Below are positions 9,199 through 18,670 of a stretch of 64,000 nucleotides of DNA, piece by piece (position 1 is the stretch's first letter; each line of letters starts with the position of its first letter). Position numbers and translations under genes: made by a program. The stretch is taken from contig NZ_ARQF01000019.1 of NCBI RefSeq assembly GCF_000384815.1, positions 372,001 through 436,000 of the forward strand, given 5' to 3'. The notes beneath the pieces were generated by a model that was not told where the DNA came from, made no database searches, and saw nothing but the letters and a program-made list of their open reading frames with translations. Source of the stretch: Halodesulfovibrio aestuarii DSM 17919 = ATCC 29578 (GTDB taxonomy: Bacteria > Desulfobacterota > Desulfovibrionia > Desulfovibrionales > Desulfovibrionaceae).

Positions 9199-10497
9199 AT
9201 GATTAATATTTTTTCCATCAGCCTTGGCTGCCCAAAAAACAGAGTCGATACAGAATGGCTTTTAGGTGCTGTAAGCACAAAAATTACCCCCGTCGAACAG
9301 CCAGAAGATGCTGATCTTGTTCTCATTAATACTTGTGGCTTTATTCAACCAGCCATTGAAGAATCCGTGCAGACAATTTTGCAGGCCGTTGCAGATGTTG
9401 AAGGCATGGGAGCTGGAAAACGTCCACTTATTGCTGTTGTAGGCTGCCTTGTAGGCCGCTTCGGGGAAAAAGATCTTTCGTCAGAAATTCCGGAAGTTGA
9501 TCTATGGCTTACAAACACCCAAATGGAAGAGTGGCCTGAAATGATTGCGAAAGCCATGAAACTTCCACTCATTAAAGATCCGCTTCGACTTATTTCCACA
9601 GGACCTTCCTACGCGTACTTGAAAATCAGTGACGGCTGTAATCATAAGTGTGCATTCTGTACTATTCCATCCATCCGCGGAGACTTACACACAACCCCTG
9701 CCGAAACAGTGGTACGCGATGCAAAACATGCACTTGCTCAGGGTGTAAAAGAACTTATTTTCGTGGCTCAGGACGTTACAGCCTACGGACGAGAACTGGG
9801 CTTAAAACACGGATTGCAGGAACTTTTAGACAAAATTCTGCCACTGGACGGGCTTGAACGCTTACGCCTCATGTACCTGTACCCTGCTGGTCTATCTACA
9901 GATTTTCTTAAATACCTGCGCGATGCCGGTGAACCTTTTGTACCATACTTTGATGTACCGATTCAGCACGCGCATTCAGACGTTCTTTCACGTATGGGAC
10001 GCCCGTTTGCACGCAACCCGCGTGAAGTAATCGACCGCATCCGTGATATATTCCCTGAAGCTGCAATCCGTACCAGCATCATTGTTGGTTACCCGGGTGA
10101 AACAGAAAAACAGTGGGAATACCTGCGCGACTTCATTATTGAGACACGGTTCCATCATCTCGGCATCTTCGCCTATCAGGCTGAAGAAGGAACACCAGCT
10201 GCCGCAATGGAAAACCAGATTGATGACACAGAAAAAGAATGGCGCCGTGATGCTCTAATGGAAATTCAAGGCGACATCAGTGAAGATATTCTGGAACAGT
10301 ATGAAGGTCAGCGCATGAAAATACTCGTTGATAGCGAACACGACGAGTGGCCGGGACTGCATGTTGGCCGTACTTGGTTTCAGGCTCCGGAAGTGGACGG
10401 AATTACGTATGTGAGCGGCCCTAACGTAGAACCGGGCGCGATGGTTGAAGCAGAAATTGTAGAAACACGTGATTACGACTTAGTCGCACTCGCATAA
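9199..10497 (+). CDS. rimO: Ribosomal protein S12 methylthiotransferase RimO
   Basis: 432-residue radical SAM enzyme that adds a methylthio group to a conserved aspartate of ribosomal protein S12. The N-terminal UPF0004 domain (ISLGCPKNRVDTEWLLG) carries three cysteines for one Fe-S cluster. The radical SAM motif is C147xxxC151xxC154 in SDGCNHKCAFCTIP. A C-terminal TRAM-like domain ends in VEAEIVETRDYDLVA. LGCPKNRVD and PSIRGDL mark RimO rather than MiaB. The frame is open from 9124, but the family starts at INIFSISLGCPKN, so the ATG at 9199 is chosen although its ribosome binding site is weak. Confidence 0.93.
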   Translation: MINIFSISLGCPKNRVDTEWLLGAVSTKITPVEQPEDADLVLINTCGFIQPAIEESVQTILQAVADVEGMGAGKRPLIAVVGCLVGRFGEKDLSSEIPEVDLWLTNTQMEEWPEMIAKAMKLPLIKDPLRLISTGPSYAYLKISDGCNHKCAFCTIPSIRGDLHTTPAETVVRDAKHALAQGVKELIFVAQDVTAYGRELGLKHGLQELLDKILPLDGLERLRLMYLYPAGLSTDFLKYLRDAGEPFVPYFDVPIQHAHSDVLSRMGRPFARNPREVIDRIRDIFPEAAIRTSIIVGYPGETEKQWEYLRDFIIETRFHHLGIFAYQAEEGTPAAAMENQIDDTEKEWRRDALMEIQGDISEDILEQYEGQRMKILVDSEHDEWPGLHVGRTWFQAPEVDGITYVSGPNVEPGAMVEAEIVETRDYDLVALA

Positions 10498-10652
10498 TAG
10501 CCCGTTGTATTTTTTTTTGCATGTTTTCCCTAGAAACGAAGTCTACCATGCGAAAAACATACGTAAAACACCCAAAGCGGCATGACCCTGAGGGTAAAAT
10601 CCTGATATTCACAGCATTTTCTGTTGAGTTTACAACGGTAATTTGCTAACAC

Positions 10653-10689
10653 TTCCCATCTCACTTTCCAAGTGGGAAAAATTTTTTTT
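10653..10689 (+). promoter_or_regulatory. Hairpin followed by T run in the rpsA leader
   Basis: CACTT at 10662-10666 pairs with AAGTG at 10670-10674, extended by TTCC/GGAA arms. AAAAATTTTTTTT follows, just before the GGTTGGAGGA ribosome binding site. It resembles a weak attenuator. rpsA is autoregulated through its leader in Escherichia coli, but no specific equivalence is claimed. Confidence 0.35.
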
Positions 10690-10708
10690 GTTGGTTGGAG
10701 GATTCTTT

Positions 10709-12421
10709 ATGGAAACCATGGAAAATAACTCACTCGAAGCTGAAATGAGCTTTGAGGCTGCTCTTGAAGATTACCTCAGCTCCGATTTTGGTGAGCTGGA
10801 TGAAGGTTCAATCGTTAAGGGCGAAATCGTTCGCGTGGACAATGACTACGTTCTCGTTGACGTAAACTTTAAGTCAGAAGGTCAGATCCCTGCTTCCGAG
10901 TTTGCAGATGCAGACGGCGCGGTAAGCGTTGGCGTAGGGGACAAGGTGGATGTTTTTGTTGTTCGTAAGAACGAAATGGAAGGCACCATCACCCTGTCCT
11001 TTGAAAAAGCAAAACGCATGCAGATGTTCGACCAGCTCGAAGAAGTTCAGGAAAAGAACTCCGTCGTTACTGGCCGCATCGTTCGTCGTATCAAAGGTGG
11101 TTACACAGTAGACCTCGGTGGCATTGACGCATTCCTTCCTGGCTCCCACGTTGATCTGCGCCCTGTGCCAGACATGGACGCGCTCGTGAACGAAGAGTTT
11201 GAATTCCGTGTACTGAAGATCAATCGTCGTCGTAGCAACGTTATCGTTTCTCGCCGCGTACTTCTTGAAGAAGAACGCGATTCCAAACGTCAGGACCTTC
11301 TCGTTACACTTGATGAAGGCCAGATCGTTACCGGTAAAGCGAAAAACATCACCGAATACGGTGTATTCGTTGACCTCGGCGGCCTTGACGGTCTCCTGCA
11401 TATCACTGATATGTCTTGGAAACGCATCCGCCATCCAAAAGAATTAGTACAGCTTGGTCAGGAACTCGAGCTTAAAATTCTCAGCTTCGACAAAGAGAAC
11501 CAGAAAGTATCTCTCGGTCTCAAACAGCTTGTTGAAGATCCTTGGCAGGACATCACTGCTAAATTCCCTGAAGGCCAGCGTCTCAGCGGCAAGGTTACTA
11601 ACCTCGTTGATTACGGTGCATTCGTGGAACTCGAGCCAGGCGTTGAAGGTCTCGTACACATTTCCGAAATGTCATGGACCCGTAAACTCCGCCACCCATC
11701 CCAGATGGTACGCGTAGGCGACGAAGTTGAAGTTGTTATCCTCGGCGTAGACGAAGATAAAAAACGCATCTCCCTCGGCATGAAGCAAGTTAAGCCAAAC
11801 CCATGGGAAATCGTTGCTGAAAAATACCCTGAAGGTACCATCCTCGAAGGTGTTATCAAAAACATCACCGAATTCGGTATGTTCATCGGCATCGAAGACG
11901 GCATTGACGGCCTGATTCATGTTTCCGATATCTCTTGGACCAAAAAAATCCGCCACCCTAACGAACTCTTCCAGGTTGGCGACACTGTACAGGCGAAAGT
12001 TCTTACAGTTGATCAGGACAGCGAAAAATTCACCCTCGGTGTTAAACAGCTTTCCGAAGATCCTTGGTCTAAAGTTCCTTCCAACTACCCTAACGGTACC
12101 ATTGTTGAAGGTGTTGTAACCAACATCACTGACTTTGGTCTCTTCGTAGAAGTAGAAGAAGGCATCGAAGGTCTTGTTCACGTTTCTGAAATTTCTCAGA
12201 AAAAAGTGAAATCTCCTTCTGAAATGTTCAAAGAAGGCGTAACCATCAAAGCTAAAGTTATCCACGTTAGCGCTGAAGAACGTCGTCTCGGACTTTCCAT
12301 CAAACAGCTTCAAGAACAAGAAGATCGCAAAAAGCCTCGTGAATTCCGTTCCGGCGGTTCCGATGCTGGTCAGCAGACCCTCGGCGACATCTTCAAGCAG
12401 CTTGAGGATGCAGGCGAATAA
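10709..12421 (+). CDS. rpsA: 30S ribosomal protein S1
   Basis: 570-residue RNA-binding protein of the small ribosomal subunit that helps mRNA unwinding and start-site loading. Six S1 (OB-fold) repeats can be traced, the last four with the regular pattern G-x-V-x-N-I-T-(E/D)-(Y/F)-G-x-F-V ... GLVHISEMSW. The N-terminal acidic segment LEAEMSFEAALEDYLSSDFGELDEG is typical of S1 in Deltaproteobacteria. GGTTGGAGGA stands 6 bases before the ATG at 10709; the earlier in-frame start at 10643 has no such site. Its last 14 bases overlap sppA, so the pair is probably translationally coupled. Confidence 0.96.
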   Translation: METMENNSLEAEMSFEAALEDYLSSDFGELDEGSIVKGEIVRVDNDYVLVDVNFKSEGQIPASEFADADGAVSVGVGDKVDVFVVRKNEMEGTITLSFEKAKRMQMFDQLEEVQEKNSVVTGRIVRRIKGGYTVDLGGIDAFLPGSHVDLRPVPDMDALVNEEFEFRVLKINRRRSNVIVSRRVLLEEERDSKRQDLLVTLDEGQIVTGKAKNITEYGVFVDLGGLDGLLHITDMSWKRIRHPKELVQLGQELELKILSFDKENQKVSLGLKQLVEDPWQDITAKFPEGQRLSGKVTNLVDYGAFVELEPGVEGLVHISEMSWTRKLRHPSQMVRVGDEVEVVILGVDEDKKRISLGMKQVKPNPWEIVAEKYPEGTILEGVIKNITEFGMFIGIEDGIDGLIHVSDISWTKKIRHPNELFQVGDTVQAKVLTVDQDSEKFTLGVKQLSEDPWSKVPSNYPNGTIVEGVVTNITDFGLFVEVEEGIEGLVHVSEISQKKVKSPSEMFKEGVTIKAKVIHVSAEERRLGLSIKQLQEQEDRKKPREFRSGGSDAGQQTLGDIFKQLEDAGE

Positions 12422-13310
12422 GCCTAACTTCTCGCAGAAGCATCCGCTTCTGTTTGGCATAATGCTAATTATTGCCGCAGTAGCCCTGTTCGCAGGCGCT
12501 ACTGCGGCTTTACGCGTTACAAAAGGTAATGACATACCTTATTTTGCGCAGGAAAAATTCGGCGTAATTAACGTGGAAGGCTTTATTGCAGATTCCCGTA
12601 AAGTATCTGACTGGGCATACGCGCTGCGCACAGACGACTCTATCAAAGGCGTCGTGGTGCGCATCAACTCTCCCGGTGGCGGAGTAGCTGCATCGCAAGA
12701 AATGTACTACGCAATTAAACGCCTCGCCGAAGTTAAACCTGTTGTTATCTCAATGGGCACAGTTGCCGCTTCCGGCGGTTACTACATTGCTGCAGCCGGT
12801 CATAAAATTATTGCTAATCCAGCAACACTCACCGGTTCCATCGGTGTAAAGATGGAACTCCCCAATTTCAAAGGGCTGATGCAAAAAATCGGCGTCTCCT
12901 ATCTTTCCCTTACAAGCGGCAAACTCAAAGCAGCCGGTAGTCCTTTCCAGACGATGACGCAAGAAGAACGCGACTATCTGCATGCTATCATCATGGACAT
13001 GTACGACCAGTTCCTTGATGTCATTGTCGAAGGCCGCCACATGAAGCGCGAACAAATTCTGCCATATGCAGATGGTCGCGCTATGACAGGCAAACAAGCC
13101 CTTGCAGCAGGACTTGTAGATATGCTTGGCGACAGGGAAACTGCCTACATGGAATTAGCTAAGCTCTGTAAATTAGACGCTCCCCTGCCTCTTGAAGAAG
13201 GTCCTAAGAAAAAGACAAACTTTCTTAAGGAACTTATCTCTACAGCTCTTGATCTTGCACCTGTTAATACTGTGCGAGAACAAAACTCTATTCAGCTCCT
13301 GTATAATTAA
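12408..13310 (+). CDS. sppA: Signal peptide peptidase SppA, 36K type
   Basis: 300-residue membrane-anchored S49 serine protease that degrades cleaved signal peptides. One N-terminal membrane segment (PLLFGIMLIIAAVALFAGAT) is followed by the ClpP-like fold. The oxyanion region is INSPGGGVAASQEMY. The nucleophile is S122 in GTVAASGGYYIA and the general base is K174 in the SGxxK motif. The 52-residue spacing equals that of the Bacillus subtilis short-form enzyme as I remember it. The ATG at 12408 lies inside the end of rpsA; its ribosome binding site is poor, which suggests coupling to rpsA translation. The chain is half the length of the E. coli double-domain form. Confidence 0.88.
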   Translation: MQANKPNFSQKHPLLFGIMLIIAAVALFAGATAALRVTKGNDIPYFAQEKFGVINVEGFIADSRKVSDWAYALRTDDSIKGVVVRINSPGGGVAASQEMYYAIKRLAEVKPVVISMGTVAASGGYYIAAAGHKIIANPATLTGSIGVKMELPNFKGLMQKIGVSYLSLTSGKLKAAGSPFQTMTQEERDYLHAIIMDMYDQFLDVIVEGRHMKREQILPYADGRAMTGKQALAAGLVDMLGDRETAYMELAKLCKLDAPLPLEEGPKKKTNFLKELISTALDLAPVNTVREQNSIQLLYN

Positions 13311-13333
13311 ACCTCCTCGCTAGTCTCCACTAC

Positions 13334-13376
13334 AGCCTCCATGATATAGAAAGAGTGAACCCTACTCTTGGAGGCT
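13334..13376 (+). promoter_or_regulatory. Hairpin that sequesters the malQ ribosome binding site
   Basis: AGCCTCC at 13334-13340 is perfectly complementary to GGAGGCT at 13370-13376, which contains the malQ Shine-Dalgarno GGAGG. A second arm pair, AAGAGT at 13351-13356 with ACTCTT at 13364-13369, stacks inside. Folding would hide the ribosome binding site of malQ. Confidence 0.5.
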
Positions 13377-13379
13377 CTT

Positions 13380-14882
13380 ATGAATATTCGCTCCAGCGGA
13401 ATACTCTTGCATATTACATCGCTTCCATCGCGATTCGGCATCGGAGACTTAGGTCCCGCTGCGTATGACTTTGCTGATTTTTTACGCTCACATGGCCAGC
13501 TGTACTGGCAATTTTTACCAACAACTCCAACGACTGAAGTTATGGGGAATTCCCCCTATGCCAGCTGGTCTGCTTTTGCGGGAAACCCTCTGCTTATCAG
13601 CCCGGAAATGATGGTCGAAGACGGCATCATAACGTGGGAAGAAGTACGAGACGCTCCGCAGGGACACGCAAGCCATGTAAATTACGGCGCAATGGGAATC
13701 TACAAAGCACATCTGCTTCGCCTTGCCTTTGCACGTAGAAAAAAGTCACTGAATGCATGTCCTCACTTTGCAGAATTCAAAGAAAACCATGCGCAATGGT
13801 TACGTGATTATGCACGGTTTGTGACCATCATGGACGAACATCCAGGCAAAATATGGAGCCAATGGCCAGATCCACTAAAACACAGAGATAAAGAAGCACT
13901 AGAGCAATGGGATACCGAACATAGCGATGCCATCATGTTTGAAGAGTTTGTGCAGCATATTTTCTTTTCCCAATGGAAAAGACTGCGGGCATATTGCAAC
14001 AGGAACGGGCTGTATTTAATCGGTGACATCCCTATTTATGTAACTCACCACAGTGCCGATGTGTGGACAAACCCGCATTTGTTTAAGCTGGACGAAAATG
14101 GCAACCCAACACATGTTGGCGGAGTTCCTCCAGATTATTTCAGCGCAACAGGTCAACGTTGGGGCAATCCGGTATTTAATTGGGAAGCCATGCAGCATGA
14201 GAAATTCGAATGGTGGGTACACCGGATGCGCCATAATATTATACTTATGGATAAAATTCGGCTCGACCACTTCAGGGGCTTTGCAGGCTACTGGGAAATA
14301 CCAGCTTCAGAAACAACTGCAATAAACGGGAAATGGGTTGAAGCTCCCGGGATGGAGCTGTTTAGAACCTTCACCTTGCGCCTTGGAATGCTCCCCATCA
14401 TTGCAGAAGACCTCGGAGTTATAACGGCAGATGTGCGCGAACTGAAACATCAGTTTAACCTACCGGGAATGAAAATTCTCCAATTCGGTTTCGGCGGTGA
14501 TCTGTCCCGAAATCCAGACACTCCGTTTCATCATGAAGCTAACTGTGTCCTGTACACCGGTACGCATGACAACTCTACCGTAAAAGGATGGTACGTGACG
14601 GAAGCCGGAGATCATGGACGCAACAATCTGCATGAATTTGTGGGACAATGCACAGACCTTGATAACGTGCACCTTACCTTCATGCGTCTTGCCATGCAGA
14701 GTGTAGCAAACACAGTCATATTTCCTGTTCAGGATATTATCGGCTTAGATAATTCAGGTAGAATGAATACGCCGTCCACTGCCAACGGAAACTGGGAATG
14801 GCGCATGACCAAAGAGCAACAGCAGCATCCAATGTTCAACAGACTCGCCCAGCTCACAGGACTATTTGGACGCTGGACATAA
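13380..14882 (+). CDS. malQ: 4-alpha-glucanotransferase (amylomaltase)
   Basis: 500-residue GH77 enzyme that transfers alpha-1,4-glucan segments between chains, used in glycogen and maltodextrin metabolism. The GH77 N-terminus SSGILLHITSLPSRFGIGDLGP is present. Catalytic residues are the nucleophile D296 in IRLDHFRGF, the acid/base E343 in IIAEDLGVI and D397 in TGTHDNSTVKGWY. The ATG at 13380 follows GGAGG at 13370; a TTG at 13368 is in frame but overlaps that site. The next gene, a PFK-2-like protein, begins 73 bases later with no terminator between, so both are probably co-transcribed and linked to sugar-reserve use. Confidence 0.93.
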   Translation: MNIRSSGILLHITSLPSRFGIGDLGPAAYDFADFLRSHGQLYWQFLPTTPTTEVMGNSPYASWSAFAGNPLLISPEMMVEDGIITWEEVRDAPQGHASHVNYGAMGIYKAHLLRLAFARRKKSLNACPHFAEFKENHAQWLRDYARFVTIMDEHPGKIWSQWPDPLKHRDKEALEQWDTEHSDAIMFEEFVQHIFFSQWKRLRAYCNRNGLYLIGDIPIYVTHHSADVWTNPHLFKLDENGNPTHVGGVPPDYFSATGQRWGNPVFNWEAMQHEKFEWWVHRMRHNIILMDKIRLDHFRGFAGYWEIPASETTAINGKWVEAPGMELFRTFTLRLGMLPIIAEDLGVITADVRELKHQFNLPGMKILQFGFGGDLSRNPDTPFHHEANCVLYTGTHDNSTVKGWYVTEAGDHGRNNLHEFVGQCTDLDNVHLTFMRLAMQSVANTVIFPVQDIIGLDNSGRMNTPSTANGNWEWRMTKEQQQHPMFNRLAQLTGLFGRWT

Positions 14883-14955
14883 CCGCAAGGAAGATACAAA
14901 ATACCCGCGATACATGTACTGGCAGCACGCCAGTTCTGCACATACCGGAGGATGA

Positions 14956-16179
14956 ATGCACAAGCTTTATATTGGTATGATGGGTCTTCCTGCACGCGGT
15001 AAAACCACTGTTGCCGCAAAAATTTTAGACGGCCTCTCAAAAGAAGGTATTCGCACAGAAATTTTCAACAATGGTGACATCCGACGTGAACAACTTGGCG
15101 TCAAATCTTCTGAACCTGAATTTTACTGCCCCACCAATCAGGCGGGTAAAGCGGCTCGTGAAGAAATTGCCGTTACCAATATGAATCGTGCCACAGAATT
15201 TCTACAAGGCGGTGGCAACGTAGCTATCTTAGATGCTACAAACGTCAGCCGCCATCGTCGTCTCACCATTGAGCGCATGGCTACCTATCCGATTCTCTGG
15301 ATTGAGTGCATCAATAATGATGAAGAGTTGGTGGAGGCATCTATTCTTCGTAAAACAAAACTGCCTGAATTTTCTAAACTTACCGAAGAACAGGCCTGCA
15401 TGAGCTTCAAAGAGCGCATCAAATACTACAAGCACATTTACTCCCCGCTCCTGGATGAAAAGATGTGGGTCGTGGTGGACTCTCTCCACAACCTCATTCT
15501 AAATGAAAATGTACCAAGCAGCGTACCGTTCTACGCAAATATACGGGATATTCTTGTTTCAGACTGGGTGCGCAACCTTTACCTCGCACGTCATGGGCAG
15601 ACTGAATATAATGTAATGGACAGAATCGGAGGCGACTCTTCCTTAACGGAACTGGGCCACAAACAGGCAAGCTGCCTTGGTGAATATTTTAAAGGACAAG
15701 AGATCAACTACATATTCACCAGTATGAAGCGCCGCTCCAGACAGACTGCACAATATGTTGTAAATCATATGCCCAACTGCACGGTAATACCGCTTCCTGA
15801 ATTCGATGAGATTGATGCAGGGGTATGTGAGAACTTAATGTATTCTGAAATTAAAGAACAATATCCAGAAATTGCGCGCGAACGTTCCTACGATAAATAT
15901 GGCTATGTTTATCCAAAGGGGGAAGGGTATATCACTTTGAAGGAACGAGTGGACAGAGGGTTAAAAAAAGCACTGTTCCTCTCCGGTAACGCAGAACGCG
16001 TCCTCATTGTGGGGCATCAGGCCATCAACCGCATGATCCTTTCCCACTTTCTGTTCAGAAGACAAGAAGACGTTCCATACATTTTAGTTCCGCAAAACTC
16101 ACTGTTCCATATTATATCCACGCAACAAAAAAAGCTTTTTGAACTTGTCAAATTTATGGATGTAGATCTCAGTAACTAG
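14956..16179 (+). CDS. 6-phosphofructo-2-kinase/fructose-2,6-bisphosphatase-like bifunctional protein
   Basis: 407-residue two-domain protein with the architecture of eukaryotic PFKFB enzymes. Residues about 1-190 form a P-loop kinase domain with GLPARGKT (Walker A, residues 10-17), FNNGDIRREQLG (like the sugar-phosphate loop of PFK-2) and VAILDATNVSRHRR. Residues about 205-400 form a histidine phosphatase domain with H213 in LYLARHGQTEYN, the acid-bearing FDEIDAGVCE and H354 in VLIVGHQAINRM. Eukaryotic relatives make and break fructose 2,6-bisphosphate, the activator of phosphofructokinase. Bacterial members exist in this lineage, but their substrate is not settled as far as I know. GGAGGA precedes the ATG; malQ is immediately upstream. 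Confidence 0.85.
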   Translation: MHKLYIGMMGLPARGKTTVAAKILDGLSKEGIRTEIFNNGDIRREQLGVKSSEPEFYCPTNQAGKAAREEIAVTNMNRATEFLQGGGNVAILDATNVSRHRRLTIERMATYPILWIECINNDEELVEASILRKTKLPEFSKLTEEQACMSFKERIKYYKHIYSPLLDEKMWVVVDSLHNLILNENVPSSVPFYANIRDILVSDWVRNLYLARHGQTEYNVMDRIGGDSSLTELGHKQASCLGEYFKGQEINYIFTSMKRRSRQTAQYVVNHMPNCTVIPLPEFDEIDAGVCENLMYSEIKEQYPEIARERSYDKYGYVYPKGEGYITLKERVDRGLKKALFLSGNAERVLIVGHQAINRMILSHFLFRRQEDVPYILVPQNSLFHIISTQQKKLFELVKFMDVDLSN

Positions 16180-16181
16180 CT

Positions 16182-16217
16182 AAAAAATAAAGGGACTCTC
16201 ATTGAGTCCCTTTATTT
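16182..16217 (+). terminator. Rho-independent terminator after the PFK-2-like gene
   Basis: AAATAAAGGGACTC faces GAGTCCCTTTATTTTTT around a short loop, with a good T run. Confidence 0.92.
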
Positions 16218-16531
16218 TTTACATCTTGCTGCAACCACGCCTCTGACTTGCAACAAAAACACCATGAAACTGCATACAACATACAGTTTCTTATTCTACT
16301 CTTAAATACGTACCGAGACGGTGAGGTCTTGTAAATAACTTTTGCAGTTACTTATGTTATAACTTCATCGCAAAAAGTCCGCGTATAACGCTTGCCAAAT
16401 AACATATACCTAAAACGCGCCCTCTCAAAAGAGCCTTTTCAACGATGCAAATTGCCAAAACAAAACTAATTCAGTACACGAAACATAGAACCTTCAGTTC
16501 TGAAATATAACTGCCGTAGAATGGAATTTGT
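16218..16531. other. Intergenic region upstream of mutL
   Basis: About 315 bases without a credible gene. No consensus promoter, tRNA or riboswitch is recognisable. It must contain the mutL promoter. The ribosome binding site is weak (GGAAT before the ATG at 16532). Confidence 0.5.
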
Positions 16532-18598
16532 ATGACACAGAAAACTGATACCAGACGCCATATTCAAGTGCTTCCCTCTGACCTGCGCAACCAGATTGCC
16601 GCAGGTGAAGTTGTCGAACGTCCTGCTTCTGTAGTGAAAGAACTTGTAGAAAACAGTATCGATGCTGGTGCGACACACGTAGATATTACTATTGAAGAAG
16701 GCGGACAAACGCTCATTCAGGTACGGGATAACGGTTACGGAATCCCGCAGGATGAGCTTGAGATGGCTGTGACCCGTCATGCCACAAGTAAAGTCGCAAG
16801 TCTGGAAGAATTGATGAACATAGGCAGCTACGGATTCCGTGGCGAAGCACTGCCTTCTATTGCATCCGTCTCTACATTTACCATTACCTCAGCGCCGGCA
16901 CCGGAAGTCGAAAACACTCCGGCAGATGCGTTCTTCATTAGTGTAGAGCACGGCAATATCACCAACCAAGGCCCTGCTGCATTACATCAGGGAACTGTGG
17001 TTGAAATTCGTGACCTGTTTGCCAATATTCCGGCACGACTAAAATTTTTGAAAACAAAGAATACAGAAACAAAGCGCTGTCAGGAAATGCTCTCACGCCT
17101 TGCGCTTGCCCGTCCAGATGTCGGCTTCACGTTTACAAACAACGGACGCGAAGTTTGGCGGTTTCCAAAAAATCAGACACTTCGTGACCGACTGGCCACC
17201 CTTTGGCCGCCAGCCATTACAGAGTCCCTTCTCCCGCTGGACCATACCCGCGACGGCTACATAGTAAACGGACTGACAGGGCATCCGCAAAAGGCACAGC
17301 CACGTGCAGACCGGATGCTCTTCTGGGTAAATGGTCGTTCTGTAAACGACAGGCTTCTCATGCGCGCAGTGCGCGATGGCTACAAAGGCCGCTTGTTGAG
17401 TAAAGAATACCCGCAAGTTGCGCTGTTCCTTACTATGCAACCGGAACTTGTGGACGCGAATGTACACCCTGCGAAAAACGAAGTACGTTTTCAGGATGAA
17501 AACAGCGTCTACCTTGCTGTCCGTAAAGGCGTTGAGCGTGCTTTGGATGATCTGACCGTACTCGAGCAGGTTGAAGCAGGAACCGATCCCTTTGCTATCC
17601 CTTCAGCAAAGCAAGCTCCTGCGGCAACACAGGCATCAATGAACCTGAGTTCTACGCCACCTAAACCTGCCGGTTTCTGGGGCGCAGCAGATGCCGACAA
17701 CGTTATCAATAGCAATCCGAATACGAAAGCAACAGGATACGAGACCGAAGTTGTGCATACGATGCACAGCCCTGTTTCGCAGGTTTCCGAAGAGGAAGAA
17801 GTCAACGACGTTTCAATCAACTTTACCCCGTCCACAGTGCGCCAAACAGACCCATATGCTCCTGTGCTGGAAATGAATGAACCGCTAGCCGCTGTTTCTG
17901 AGCAGGGAGACCTTTCCCTAACACCACCAATACAACTCTACGAAGAAGAGGTACATGCTGTCGGCATGCAAGCTCCTTCAGCAGCAGAAGACTACGAAAC
18001 GCAGAATATTTATCCCGAATCAGCGGCAGAGAACAAGAGTGTAACTATCGGTGACCTGACATATCTCGGTCAACTGGCAAATACGTACCTCATCATCCGC
18101 CAGCGGAATCACAAACTCGTGTTACTTGATCAGCACGCGGTACATGAACGAATTTTATTTGAGCGTATCAAACGTGATGCCTCACAGGGGCACTCTCAGC
18201 TTCTAGCATTACCTATCAACCTTGCTCTTCATCCTTCCGAGGCACACAGACTACAAGAAATGTGGGGCGATCTGGAAAAAATCGGGTTTTCACTGGCCAC
18301 GGCAGGAGAAGCTGCTGTCCGTGTTAAAGGGATTCCAAATGCCCTTGAAACGGCTGAAGCAAAAGAATTTTTGCGTGAAATTCTCTCCGGTCAGATAAGC
18401 TCCATGGAAGATTTATGGGCTATGATGTCCTGCAAAAGCGCCATCAAGGCCGGACAAAAGCTTACCTCAGATGAAGCAGCCGGACTCATTGCGCAGTGGC
18501 TTACAACTCCGGACAGAACCTACTGCCCGCATGGCCGCCCTGCTGTTATACAGTTTTCCATTGATGATCTGGAAAAAATGTTTAAGCGTAAGGGATAA
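16532..18598 (+). CDS. mutL: DNA mismatch repair endonuclease MutL
   Basis: 688-residue GHKL ATPase that couples MutS mismatch recognition to strand incision. The N-terminal ATPase domain has AGEVVERPASVVKELVENSIDAGA, DNGYGI and GFRGEALPSIASV. A variable linker (about residues 350-500, rich in Pro, Ala and Glu) joins the C-terminal dimerisation domain. That domain contains the metal-dependent nicking motif DQHA-x2-E-x4-E starting at D533 and CPHGRPAVIQF near the end. The motif is typical of organisms without MutH, so this MutL probably makes the nick itself. The gene stands alone; mutS is not in the window. Confidence 0.95.
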   Translation: MTQKTDTRRHIQVLPSDLRNQIAAGEVVERPASVVKELVENSIDAGATHVDITIEEGGQTLIQVRDNGYGIPQDELEMAVTRHATSKVASLEELMNIGSYGFRGEALPSIASVSTFTITSAPAPEVENTPADAFFISVEHGNITNQGPAALHQGTVVEIRDLFANIPARLKFLKTKNTETKRCQEMLSRLALARPDVGFTFTNNGREVWRFPKNQTLRDRLATLWPPAITESLLPLDHTRDGYIVNGLTGHPQKAQPRADRMLFWVNGRSVNDRLLMRAVRDGYKGRLLSKEYPQVALFLTMQPELVDANVHPAKNEVRFQDENSVYLAVRKGVERALDDLTVLEQVEAGTDPFAIPSAKQAPAATQASMNLSSTPPKPAGFWGAADADNVINSNPNTKATGYETEVVHTMHSPVSQVSEEEEVNDVSINFTPSTVRQTDPYAPVLEMNEPLAAVSEQGDLSLTPPIQLYEEEVHAVGMQAPSAAEDYETQNIYPESAAENKSVTIGDLTYLGQLANTYLIIRQRNHKLVLLDQHAVHERILFERIKRDASQGHSQLLALPINLALHPSEAHRLQEMWGDLEKIGFSLATAGEAAVRVKGIPNALETAEAKEFLREILSGQISSMEDLWAMMSCKSAIKAGQKLTSDEAAGLIAQWLTTPDRTYCPHGRPAVIQFSIDDLEKMFKRKG

Positions 18599-18619
18599 CA
18601 TATTTTTCTTTCAGCATAA

Positions 18620-18670
18620 AAATCAAAAGAACGGTCAATAGCTAATCCTACTGACCGTTCTTTTGATTTC
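18620..18670 (+). terminator. Terminator after mutL
   Basis: An 18-bp perfect inverted repeat, with arms at 18620-18637 (containing AAAAGAACGGTCA) and 18652-18669, ends in T-rich sequence. The A and T runs on both sides allow activity in both directions. Confidence 0.88.
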
